Source: Scolanthus callimorphus
Lineage: Eukaryota; Cnidaria; Anthozoa; Actiniaria; Edwardsiidae
Length of the DNA stretch: 64,000 bases
Direction: 5' to 3'
Assembly (NCBI GenBank): GCA_033964015.1
Contig: CM066914.1
Span: 9,353,831 to 9,417,830 of the forward strand
Position numbers and translations under genes: made by a program. Under the pieces are notes generated by a model, which worked only from the letters and a program-made list of their open reading frames with translations, was not told the origin of the DNA and ran no database searches. Shown here piece after piece: positions 13,207-25,000 of the stretch (within the stretch, counting starts at the first letter, position 1; each line of letters begins with the position of its first letter).

Positions 13207-13891
13207 AACTGGCTTATTACATGATTGGCAAGGTTTTCAGAAAACAGGAACAAATGAAATGCATTCTTCTTATTGAATTTCAAAGTTTTGACAAGGAGTA
13301 TAGTTTACAATTGAAAAGGGTAGCGCATTCCGATAGGAACCATTGTTTGTTAGTTAGCTGTTTTCATAGAAGTACGTTCCCCAGAGAAAATGAATGACAG
13401 GCTTTATTCAACCATGATCGACAAAGGTTCAAACAAAAAATATACAGCTTTTGTGCATTCATTTGTTAGCAGAACACGAATTATGTCTTTGTTTTGGAAC
13501 AAAACAGCCAGGCCAGTCAATCGAGTGGCTTTTTGTAAAAGCGCGACTCATTCAAACGCTATTTTCGTTTGTACCACGCACTGACTGCTACAAGTCAATT
13601 TGCATAACGCTGAGCAACAACATGGATCGGAACTGCTTCAAGCTGGAGTAACTGAAGGCAAGTTTCAAGTATTTTGCACTCGTTGGTTGTTCTCTAAGAT
13701 AAGATATGTAAACGATTTCATCTGTATTTTCAGGTTTACCTGCTTGAACACACTCTATGGGCCAGGAAACCAAGCAAGTAGGCTGGACAAACGCTTTATT
13801 GTTCAAGTCGGTTCAAGTGAAGGCGTTTCTCGGATATGGTGTTTTGTGGCGTTCAACGGGATTCGCGCATAAAGGATAATCATGCAGGAGC

Positions 13892-14027
13892 AAATAGAGC
13901 GAATTTCAGATGACTGTCGTGAGTTATTCGCAATTACTTTGTAATTACTCCTATAAGTTTTATTCAAAATTGCTGTAATCACGTTGCGATTGGTCTCCAC
14001 TACAGTCATATGAAATCCGCTCTATTT
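13892..14027. mobile_element. MITE with AAATAGAGCG ends
   Basis: The terminal inverted repeats AAATAGAGCGAATTTCAGAT at the left and the inverse of ATATGAAATCCGCTCTATTT at the right continue with similarity for about 45 bp. The element is 136 bp and non-coding. No target duplication was resolved. Confidence 0.65.
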
Positions 14028-15641
14028 AACAATTAGACAGATAGTCATATAGATGCATGAACTGAGATTATTGGTGTTTTTTTCTCGGGATAAGTGTATG
14101 GATTTGAATTCACTAGGAAAAGAGTTTGGGGGTGACTAGATTGGGTAGCGGTAAGTAGAATGTCCATGTATTTAACTGAGTTAAATACCTAATGTTTATT
14201 TAATGAGGTATTTAACTCTGTATATACCCGGGATGTTCCACTTACAGCTATTCAATTCTTTTCATCAGCCCCTCTCTTCCCTAGAGAATTTCAAATCCCT
14301 TCCCGGCTTTAAGTTACTTGCGAGGTATGTACGTTAGTTGGAGACCTCAAAAACACAATGGAAACCGTGTCAATCATGTAATAAGTGGGAATAAGGCCAG
14401 TGATACTGGAAACGCTCCCATGAAGGGCTATGAAATTGCGCAGGAATGACATGTCACTTCCATTATATTGTAGCGAACTGGGACTGCTGCTTTTGGGCAT
14501 TTCTGTAGTTTCCCGCGCTTTCGGACGTATTTGGGCATGCTGCCCTTATATGGTGGATCCTGACATGTAAAATGTGACTGGCTCGTCAATAAAATCAGTC
14601 TTCACCCCCAGCTCTTGTGGCAAGTTGTTGTTTAGCGGCTTCGGCCGCCATTACAGGGCTTTCAAAGGCTCTGTAACCGGAGCTCGGTCCGTTACAATAT
14701 CCTGTTTGTGCGGTAGGACGTTACAACAAAAATACGCGGGAATTCCACGGTGCAGTGGCATGAAATTGCGAGCACATCCGAATTTCGGGGGACCATGGGA
14801 AGTTTCTGTGTCACCCTGTAAACGTGTAAAGGGATCCGGGATCCAGCTAAATTTGAGGTTTGGAATCTGGATCCAGAGGTGGTGTGTGGGATCCAGATCC
14901 GAATGCCCGCAGACTTAACTGAGGCAGAAACTCCAACAACCATCCAGTGTTTCGTGCAATTAACATTAAAGGCTTCAGATATGCCCAATCTCCGTTTTAT
15001 TTCACTCTGAATTTAAAAACAAATTATATGCTAATGTCACAGAGTCACTATAAAACCACATGGTGGTCAATCAATATGTAAATTTTACATTGTAATCAGA
15101 GGATAATATTAGATAGAAAATTCAAATAATTTAAGATTAAATATATATATACCTATATGTCATATATTAAACGATTTATCAGATCAATGAATGGGTGAAT
15201 ATTATCACGGCAATAATAATGACTAAAGTGGCAATAATGCATTTCATGTACAAAATCATATCCATGTATACTATATATAAAATGATTTCAAGATTAATAT
15301 TCAGATCAATATTCACTACAAAATATATGCCTGAAGTGATTGTTTTAGTATAATTATTCAAGTGATTTTGACAACAGTTTCGCGTTGGTGTTTTTTTGTT
15401 TCTCGTAATAAAATGCGCGCGCGATCCCCAATGCTTTCAATAGCCAAATACGACGCAAAATATGACGAACGTCTCGACCAATCAGCGCGCGGGATCACTT
15501 GAGTAATTAGCCGAAGTGTTGTCTGATTTTGGCGGGCTAGAAATGGTCGTTGCAGCGACCGCGATCCAAAGAGCTGCTCCAATCGGAAAGCTCGATGTAA
15601 AACAAGTTGTCTTTTTTTATATCTTTTTACATTCCATTCCG

Positions 15642-15770
15642 CGTACCCAGAGCTTCCCTGCCGGCTTGTCACCTCGCGGGTGACAGCCAGTGCGCGAGAT
15701 TTGATACAGAGAATTAGAGCGAAAGGACTTTTTGCGCTCAGCGAAGGCGAGCCGGGGAGCTCTGGGTACG
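15642..15770. mobile_element. MITE with CGTACCCAGAGCT ends
   Basis: The perfect 13 bp ends CGTACCCAGAGCT and AGCTCTGGGTACG enclose 129 bp. Similar CCCAGAG/CTCTGG ends flank the repeat at 2916-3008 (GTACCCTGGGTACCAGA), which may be a relative. Confidence 0.65.
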
Positions 15771-16061
15771 AAAATACTCTGGTGACAGCCACTGACGCAT
15801 GTGTACCAGAAATGAGACTGTTTACACCTCAAAATTACTTGTAGAGCGTAGAAGTCGAAGGAACAGGTCGGAAGACGAATAGCAAACGATTGTTTTTGTG
15901 TGTTATTTACCAATATACAATTTTCAAAGAGCGAGATAATGCTGGTTTTATGTACGCACGTGTGAGGCCGTTTTGGCCAATCGGCGAATGCTCTCAGATC
16001 CTCCCCTGCGAGGTGCGAGGCCTTTGGGTACGATAATGATCCCATTCTTGAACCTTTCTGT

Positions 16062-16067
16062 TTTATT
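16062..16067 (-). terminator. AATAAA overlapping the zinc-finger stop codon
   Basis: On the minus strand the TAA stop (16065-16063) is embedded in AATAAA at 16067-16062. If used as a polyadenylation signal, the 3' UTR would be very short. Other signals may lie further downstream. Confidence 0.3.
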
Positions 16068-19000
16068 TTCTATGTCCATTTTTTTCTATATGCCTATTTA
16101 GTCCGCTCAACTGGGAAAACTTGGTGTCACAGCTGCCACACTCGTATGGTTTCTCACCAGTGTGTGTGCGCATGTGCACTTTAAGCGATGAAGACTCCAC
16201 GAATGCCTTTTCACATTGATCACACTGAAAAGCCCTTACTCCACTGTGATATTTCAAATGTCGTGCTAGATTGATGCATGACGAAATGCATCTCCACATA
16301 TTCCACATTTGTGCTGCTTTTCACTAGAGTGGCTGAGATTGTGTTGCTTCAGATCTATAGCCCAAGCAAATGCCTTACTGCACTTTGCGCATTGAAAGGG
16401 TCTCTCTCTTGTGTGAACTTTTCTGGTATGCCGTTTCAAACTGCTCAACTCCAAAAATGCTTGGTCACACTGGTCGCATTTATTCTTTTTTATACCTGTA
16501 TGTAGTCTTTCATGCCTTTTCAGAAGAGCAGCAGATGTGAATGATTTGTTACAAGTTGTACAAATATATGGCTGATACCAGTGTGATTAGATCCAACATG
16601 CTGCTCAAGATTTGTTTTAGTCACAAATGCCCTTTCACAATGTTCACATTTGTAATTTTTAGGAAGTATGGTCTCCGGCTTTACTTTATCATGAATTCGG
16701 CTATGAAGCCTAGCATAAGCTGCACTTGCAAAAGTTCTGCCACATACCATGCACTCATGGCGCTCACCTGTGTGAACTCTTTGATGCGCTTTAAGATCAG
16801 ACGTTCTAGCAAATGCTTTACCGCATGTTCCACACAAGAAAGGTTTATCATCAGAATGTTTTGTCATGTGACGATTCAAGTTCGACTTACACGAAAAGCC
16901 CATGCTACAAATTTCACAAGTATACGGTCTAGCCCCGGTGTGAGTTCTAGTATGTGTTTTTAAAGCGCTGCTGGTTACACAACACTTGCCGCAGAAATGA
17001 CACTCATATGGCTTTACCCCAGAGTGTGTCCTATAGTGAAGATCAAGCAATTGCTTTTTGAAGAACATTTTACCGCATTCTTGACACTGATAACTCTTTT
17101 TTGCACCGGAATGTATTGTCATAATATGATCTTTCAAACCGCTCTGCTGGTATAAACTTTTTCGCAATTTTTACAGTAAAACTGTTTATGGAAGTGAGTC
17201 TTTTTGTGTTCCCTAAAGTTTGAAGATCGGTTGAAGGCTTTTCCACAAAGGTCGCACTGGTAGGGTTTTGCTCCGGAATGGGTTCTCATGTGTTCATTAA
17301 GATGAGATGAACGGTTATAAGTCTTCTCACACACGCTGCACTTGTACGGTCGAAGGCCAGAGTGTATAAGTGAGTGCCTTTTACAGCTTCATCATTAGAA
17401 AACCGTTTTCCACATGTACCACACTCATATGGTTTTGAGCCTGAATGAACCATTTGAATGTGGCGTTCTTATTTGTTGAAGAGTAGAACATCTTGTCGCA
17501 AATATCACATTTGCTAGGCTTCTTGGCTTTTTTCTGATAGCACTCTCTGGTTGGCTGTGGCAGCAATCAATACACTTTGGTTCTTTGCTATCTGGCTGCT
17601 GATTGGCCTTCAGAAGTATGGTGTTGCATATTGAACATTTGGATAACTCGCCAAGTAGGAACTCGACTGGTTGGAGCTCACTTGATGTGGTATCTTTTGT
17701 GCTTGGATCATTTGGCACAGTGACTGTGTAAGCTACCTCTGAATTCTCTTTCTTCAAAGGACAACAAGGAACATGGGGCATGTTAGTATCTTTAGCCTTG
17801 GTGCACTGAAAGAAAGAAAGAAAACAATCTGGGTTTGCAGACTGGGTTCTACTCTGTTAAGACGCCTTTGAGAGATGGTTTATTGTGTTATATGAAAGAT
17901 GTCACAAGAGAAATGGCAACCCAGGGGCAGATCCAGGGAAACTTCCAAAAGGGGAGGAGGGCACATGTACTTCCCACATGAAGGTAATTAGTAGCTAGCT
18001 GGTTGTTGTTATGAGTGTCAACACTTGATTTAGCATGTCCATGTGGAGTAGGGCCCCTGGGGGGTACTCATGAACTTTTGTCCTGGGGTTTCTGCTTGCC
18101 AGGATGAAACTGTCTCACATATTGTTATGCGAGAGGCCACGGGATGCCTGTGGTATATTATTTGATATATGCGGGATGCCTGTGTTTTAAAGCGCAGCGC
18201 AATACAATGGAATTAAAGCGTAACGTAATGATGGAATGTTTGAACAATAAACAATGTGCAGAGTTAAAGCTATTTTAAAAAGAACAACAATTAAGCATGC
18301 AAAGTGAAGACTGGAGAGAGAGAGAAATAGAGACGATAATTATGCACGGCGGAGATATAGATTGAACGTTATTATGGTACAGAATATTGTGGATTTGTGC
18401 ACTGGATTTGTGGATTACAGACAGGATTCTCAACTTCAACCACGGTAAGGCCTAACAATTTGGGGGCTCAGACGGGAAACGTCATCGACGACAGATATAT
18501 TTACCAGGAATATTCAAGATGTTTGGATTGATAAAAGAGTACAGTACAAGTTATTGAAGAAGTCGTTGAACTGTGTTAACTGAATTGAAAAAAAAAACCC
18601 TTAAAATACAAAAAGAAATGGCAAAGATTTTAGAGTATTGTTGTTAACAGTATTAAGAATAGTTTGCAATGCCAGAGACGCGGCGCAGTAAACGCGTGGG
18701 GAGGGACAGAACGACTTATGGGGAAAAAGAGATTGAAGCAGACGAAGCTAGATCGATAGATGACCGTATATTTGACGAAGAAGAGAACAATTTGAATCAA
18801 GGGGCTGAAGATGGAGGGGTTGAAGTTAAACTTGTAGAAATGTTTAGGGAATTGAGGGAAATAACTGCAGGGGCTGAGGATGAAAGGCGGGAGTTTGCAT
18901 TACAACTAAATAACTTAGTAGACATAATTGGCTCACTAAAGGAAGAACTAAAAAGGGCTTATTGGCGATGGGAAAATGAAATTACTGTTTTGAAGGAGCG

Positions 19001-22000
19001 GATGGAAGGGTTGGAGGGTGCAGTGTATTGTGGCGAGGGCGCGCTAAAAGTCGAGAGTTCGTTATTTGAAGGAAAACAACATGCAACTCGTTTAATTCCC
19101 GCACGCCGAATAACATTCGAAGAGAGACTTAAGGAACACGAATCCCAAATGGCGTCCGAAAACCGCCCGAATATGCAATTGGCCACCGAGTATGACTCGA
19201 ATTACTCCGAATTTCCTTCGCGATCCGAACAGCGCTCGGAAAATCGATCCGGTCCCGATTACAAAGCGAACTCATCCGAACTTCTTCCGAAAGCCGAACG
19301 CCATACGAAAGTGCGATTTAGATTCGAAACTGATCCGATCGATGGTGAAATCGATCAAATTCACGGCAAACAGGATATAGAGCCGATTTCAAATGTGTCT
19401 TCAAAGAAAACTCAGAAACCGGTTATGCCAGTCCCTAAGTATAATGGAGATACATCGTGGGAGTCTTATTTCGCTCAGTTTGAGATCGTAGCTGAATTAA
19501 ATAAGTGGACGGAAGAGGAAAAAGCGTCCTTCTTAGCAAGTGGACTTCAAGGTCGTGCAACTCTTATTCTAGGAAATATGTCGAGCAAGGATAGGCGTAG
19601 TTTTTCAGCACTCACTGGCGCACTGGCAAACAGATTTGGCGGAGCCCACCAGTCAGAGCTTGCAAGGGCAAAGTTTAAAGCTAGAGTTAAAAGAAAGGAC
19701 GAGACCTTGCCGGAATTGGCTGCGGATATAGAACGACTAGTACATCTGGCCTATCAATCGGCAGGGTCCGAAATCCAGAACGTCTTAGCTAAAGATCAGT
19801 TTATCGACGCCCTTTTGGATGATGAGATGAAAATCAAGATAAGACAAGGACGCCCAGAAAGCGTACAAGAGGCCTTAGAAATAGCGCTGGAACTAGAATC
19901 GTACCATCTCGCGAACCGATGGAATCAGACAAGGCCGGTGAGACAAGCGACTGCCTCCGGTACACACCAACAAGCGCCTCAACACTTTGAAGCTGACCAG
20001 CGATCTTTTGCGAAAATAGAAGGGTTATTTTCTGAAATAATCAAAGCTATACGGAATCAAAATAGCTCGGATTCTTACGCAAACGTCCGGTGTCATAAAT
20101 GTTTCAAATTCGGACACGTCCAAAGGAATTGTACCGAGCGAGAGGGTTACCACGGAACTAATGGGGACATTTCTTCAGGCTCGCGGCCAAGAGGGCGTGG
20201 GAGGAACCTTAATCAGGAGAGACCGTCCTACATGAGACCAACCTATGGGCGTCTACCCGGAGTTGCTGAAGAATTTCCGCAGTTTCCTGGCTACACTACG
20301 CCTATTCCACGAGAGGAGAGGAGGGACTTCACTCCGAGTTATCAACAGCGTGACTCCCGAGTTATCAACTGCGCGGCACCCTACCCTTATTATGGATGCA
20401 CCACAGGGTTACCACAACAGTATCCAAGTCCAGGTGGCCACCCCACAGGGTTACCATCACAGTACCCAAGTTCAGGTGGCCACGCCACAGGGTTACCACC
20501 ACTACCACAGTACCAAGTTCAGGTGTCCATACAACAGGGTTACCACCACAGTACCCAGGTTCAGGCGGCCACACCACAGGGTTACCACCACAGTGTCCAA
20601 GTTCAGGCGATTACACCACAGGTATACCGATGCGATGTTTAATGTCCGGTATTCAAACCGCCAGCTCCGGGTTGCCAAGCCATGGTTCAAGCCAAACCAC
20701 AGGGTTACCAAGTTACAATTTAGGTCAGACCACAGGGTTACCAAGTCATGGACCAGCAACGACCACAGGGAACCTGAGTGAAGGCCGGTCCCCAACCACA
20801 GGGTTACCAACTACCAGTGACACAATAAAGGTTCATGCCCGTCGTGGCGGTGGAGGGGGCTTGATAGTACCTGGATTTGTAGAGCAAGTTCCCTGCGATT
20901 TTCTGATTGATTCTGGAGCAGATGTTACAATAATCACTCCTGAGTTGCTTAATCAGATCTCTTTGAGTTCGGAAGTTAGAAGAGAAGAAACTCAATGTAA
21001 GCTTACAGTTCTGCACGGAGAGACTGTGGATGTAGTTTGTAAGTGCAACCTTAGGCTACAAATGGTGAGGTGGATGAAGAACAAGAGATTTGGGTAGCCC
21101 CTGTAGCCGGTCATTGTATACTCGGCAGTGATTTTCTGAAGAGGTTTCGTGTGTTATTGATTATGGAAAGATGACTCTTGTTGTTGATGAGGCCGAGGTA
21201 CCGATAGCTCATGTTCAAGACGATGAAACAGGAGACAAGAGAGTTTTTCGAGTGGTTCTCGCCGAAAATGTGAAGATTAAGTCGTTTACTGAAGTCATCA
21301 CACAAGGAAAAGTTTTGGAGTCAGAAGGAGTTAAGGGTTGGAGTGTGATTGAGCCTGTGGAAAGTCTTTACGGAATTGAAGGAATTGTTGTCGGCAAGAC
21401 TTTGGTCAAAACTGAAGGGAACACGGTTCCTCTTCGCATCGCTAACGTTTCCAGAAAGCAAAAGAAGTTAAAGAAAGGAAGAGAGGTTGCAGTAAGCGTC
21501 CCTTGTGCTAGTGTCCGAGTAGTTAAATTATCTGAAACACGGGTAGAAACTCCCCGTTCCATGCAGTCCCAGGAGTTTCTAGATGTACCTTTGGGAGATG
21601 AAACCTCGACCCCTAAACCCAATGTGAACCAGGAAGTCCCGAATTTCTTGAATGAATTATTTGAAGAAAGCTGTGTTGACCTAGATGCTATCCAAACTCA
21701 AGTCGTTGCTAATCTATTGGTCCGTTATCAAGATGTCTTCTCACAAGGGTCAGCGGATTTAGGGAAAACTTCCATAGTAAAACACCGAATCGACACTGGT
21801 CAATTTCCACCCATCAAGCAACATCCTCGTCGCCTTCCGATGTCCAAGGTTCAGGAAGCAAACGATTCCATTCAAGATATGGCAGACCGAGGAGTAATTG
21901 AGAAATCTTCAAGTCCCTGGTGCTCACCCATAGTTTTAGTTAGGAAGAAAGACGGAAGCACGCGATTTTGTGTGGACTATCGTAAACTAAATAACATTAC

Positions 22001-25000
22001 GCGCAAAGATTCATACCCGCTTCCACGGATAGATGCGACTCTTGATGAGCTTGCTGAGTCGAAGTGGTTTACCACATTAGATCTGAGAAGCGGTTATTGG
22101 CAGGTGGAGCTTGCCCCTGAGGACAAGGAGAAGACAGCCTTCTCAGTCGGGAGAGGACTTTGGCACTTCACGGTAATGCCATTTGGTCTTACTAATGCTC
22201 CGGCAACATTTGAACGGTTGATGGAAACTTGCCTCGATGGATTACCGTCAAGTTCCTGTCTAGTTTATATAGACGACATCATCGTTCACGCAAAAGACTT
22301 TGACTCTGAGGTGGGTCATTTGGAGAACGTCTTTCAGAGATTGCGCCAAGCAAACTTAAAGCTGAATCCCCGTAAATGTGTGTTGTTCAAAAGACAAGTT
22401 AACTTTCTTGGTCATGTTGTGAACAGTCAAGGAGTTGCGGTTGACCCAAAGAAGGTTCAAGCGGTGCGAGAGTGGCCCACACCGACCAATGTAAAGGAGC
22501 TCAGAAGCTTTCTCGGACTGTGTGCTTATTATCGGAAATTTGTTGCAAATTTCGCGGAAGTGGCAAGGCCATTGCATCGTCTCACAGAAAAAGATAAACC
22601 CTTTGACTGGGATGAGACTTGCGAGTTAGCGTTTCAAAGGCTGAAGAGTGTGTTACAGCAAACACCAGTACTTGGCTACCCAGACCCCCAAAAGCGATAT
22701 ATTCTCGACACCGATGCTAGTGGCACGGGTATTGGGGCTGTACTATCTCAGTTAGATGAGGACGGACGCGAGAAGGTGATAGGTTATTACAGTCGCGCGC
22801 TTTCTCGTCAGGAAATCAATTACTGTGTTACAAGAAGAGAATTGTTGGCTGTTGTAGCGGCAGTAGAATTCTTTCACTGCTACCTCTATGGTCACACGTT
22901 TACAGTTCGAACGGATCATTCAGCTCTCCAGTGGCTTCTCAACTTCAAAAACCCTAGAGATCAAATGGCGAGATGGCTAGAGAAACTCCAAGTGTACGAT
23001 TTTGTTGTTGAACATCGTCAAGGCCAATCACATAGTAATGCGGATGCATTATCCCGTCGCCCTTGCGCTAGCTATGAATGTAAGTACTGCGATAGGAAAG
23101 AATCACGAGATATTACTGAGGAGCAAGCTTCAGTTCGGGTAGCTTTGCATACCGTTGAAGATCCAGAGGCGCTTGGGAGATGTTGGACCACAGACGAGCT
23201 ACATGAAGAGCAATCTAAAGATGAAACTCTGCAAAATATTGTGCAATGGATAGACGAAAAGAGAAGACCGAAATGGCAAGAAATCTCTTCGTATAGTCCA
23301 GAAGTGAAAGCGTATTGGGCGCAGTGGAACTCTCTCGTTGTTGAGAATGGTTTATTGCAAAGGAAGCTCGAGGAAGGAGGCGGGAAGTTTAGATTCCAAA
23401 CAATACTTCCGAAAGCGTTACGAAGTCAGGTGTTGCATCAACTACACAGCGTACCAACGGCAGGACATCTTGGAATAAAGAAAACAGCTGACAAAGTCAA
23501 GCAACGTTTTTATTGGGTCGGTTGCTCTCGCGACGTCGAAGATTGGTGTAGGAAGTGCGATGCTTGTGCCAAGAGAAAAGGGCCTCATAGAAAGGCGAAA
23601 GCTCCTATGCAGAAATACGTAGTCGGCGCTCCCATGGAAAGGATGGCTGTAGATGTCCTTGGACCACTCCCTACGAGTGAATCTGGTAACAAGTATGTCC
23701 TGATTATCGGCGACTACTTTACAAAATGGATGGAGGCATTCGCAATCCCGAATCAGGAAGCTGAAACTGTGGCCGATAAGTTAGTGCGAGAGGTCGTAAC
23801 GCGTTTTGGAGTTCCAGGGGAGCTACATTCCGACCAAGGGTCAAACTTCGCATCGAAAGTTTCACCGAAATGTGCAGAATTTTGGGGATAAGGAAGACTA
23901 GGACTACGGCGTACAGACCACAGTCAGACGGCATGGTAGAGCGGTTTAACCGAACATTAGAAGCAGAAATTGCTATGTTTGTGGAAGGTTGTCAGAGGAA
24001 CTGGGATTTCTATATCCCTTTCCTAGTAATGGCATATCGTTCATCCACGCATGCGTCTACCGGAGTTTCTCCGTCACGAATGATGTTTGGAAGAGAGCTC
24101 CGCTTACCGGTGGATATTATGTTTGGCAGCCACGAGTTAAAATACAACCCTGAGAGTTACGTTGGACAGCTGGAGGATGCTCTAGATGAATCCCATAAAT
24201 TTGCGCGACTCAAGTTGCAAATGAATGCAGAAAAGATGAAGAATCGATATGATGTTGGAACCAGAGTAGAGAGTTTCAAGCGAGGCGACGCAGTCCGCTG
24301 TCACAATCCAAGACGCAGGCGAGGGTTATCTCCAAAGCTCACAAGTAGGTGGGAAGGTCCGTTTCTAGTCGTCAAAAGGATAAATGATGTAATTTATCGC
24401 ATTCAAGGCTCTCCAAGAGCGAAGTCACAAGTAGTACACAAAGATAGACTCATGAAGTTTAACCAGGAATACAATAACTGGTTACCCCAAATCCCCGAGG
24501 AAGAAGAGGATGGCCTGCCAATCAAGGATGCGGTAGGAGATGTGCAAGATGCGGTAAGGGAGGCTTCAGACTTGGACGACGATAATGTAGACAGAGCGGA
24601 TGATACAGATAGCGCGATGAGAAACTCAGACGGAGTTGAAGTCAATGATGCAGGCTGCATCTCAGAGACGGAGACGGACGAAGATGTAGATAGGGCAGAT
24701 AATGTAGATGGCACGATAAGAAACTCAGGCGCAGTTGAAACCAGTGATGCGGGGTGTATCTCAGAGACGGAAACGGACGAAGGCGACAGAGCAGATAATA
24801 CGGATAGTGTGAATAACAGGAAGAGAGACGGATGTTGCAAATGAAACGAACACTGCGGAAGACACTGAAGACAAGGAAATCAAGAACACCTCTCCAATAA
24901 CAATGCCAAGGAGGTCATCCCGAAAACAGAGACCACCTCCCTATCTTCAGGACTTTTTGACATCTTAGAAGGGGAAAGAAACCGAGCAGCAACAACAATA

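Larger units (their letters stand above)
11168..16062. other. Intergenic region between two minus-strand genes
   Basis: The start of this region is the presumed promoter and 5' leader of the RBM45-like gene. No TATA box or other convincing element was identified. It contains a local duplication at 12806-12988, three inverted-repeat elements (13113-13206, 13892-14027, 15642-15770), a GGATCC-rich patch near 14828-14900 and an AT-rich zone at 15060-15360. The open frames present have no recognisable features and overlap these repeats. Confidence 0.5.

Noticed and set aside
15358..16045. Two overlapping minus-strand ORFs of about 143 residues downstream of the zinc-finger gene
   Set aside because: They span the MITE at 15642-15770 and translate its inverted ends. 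No domain recognised.
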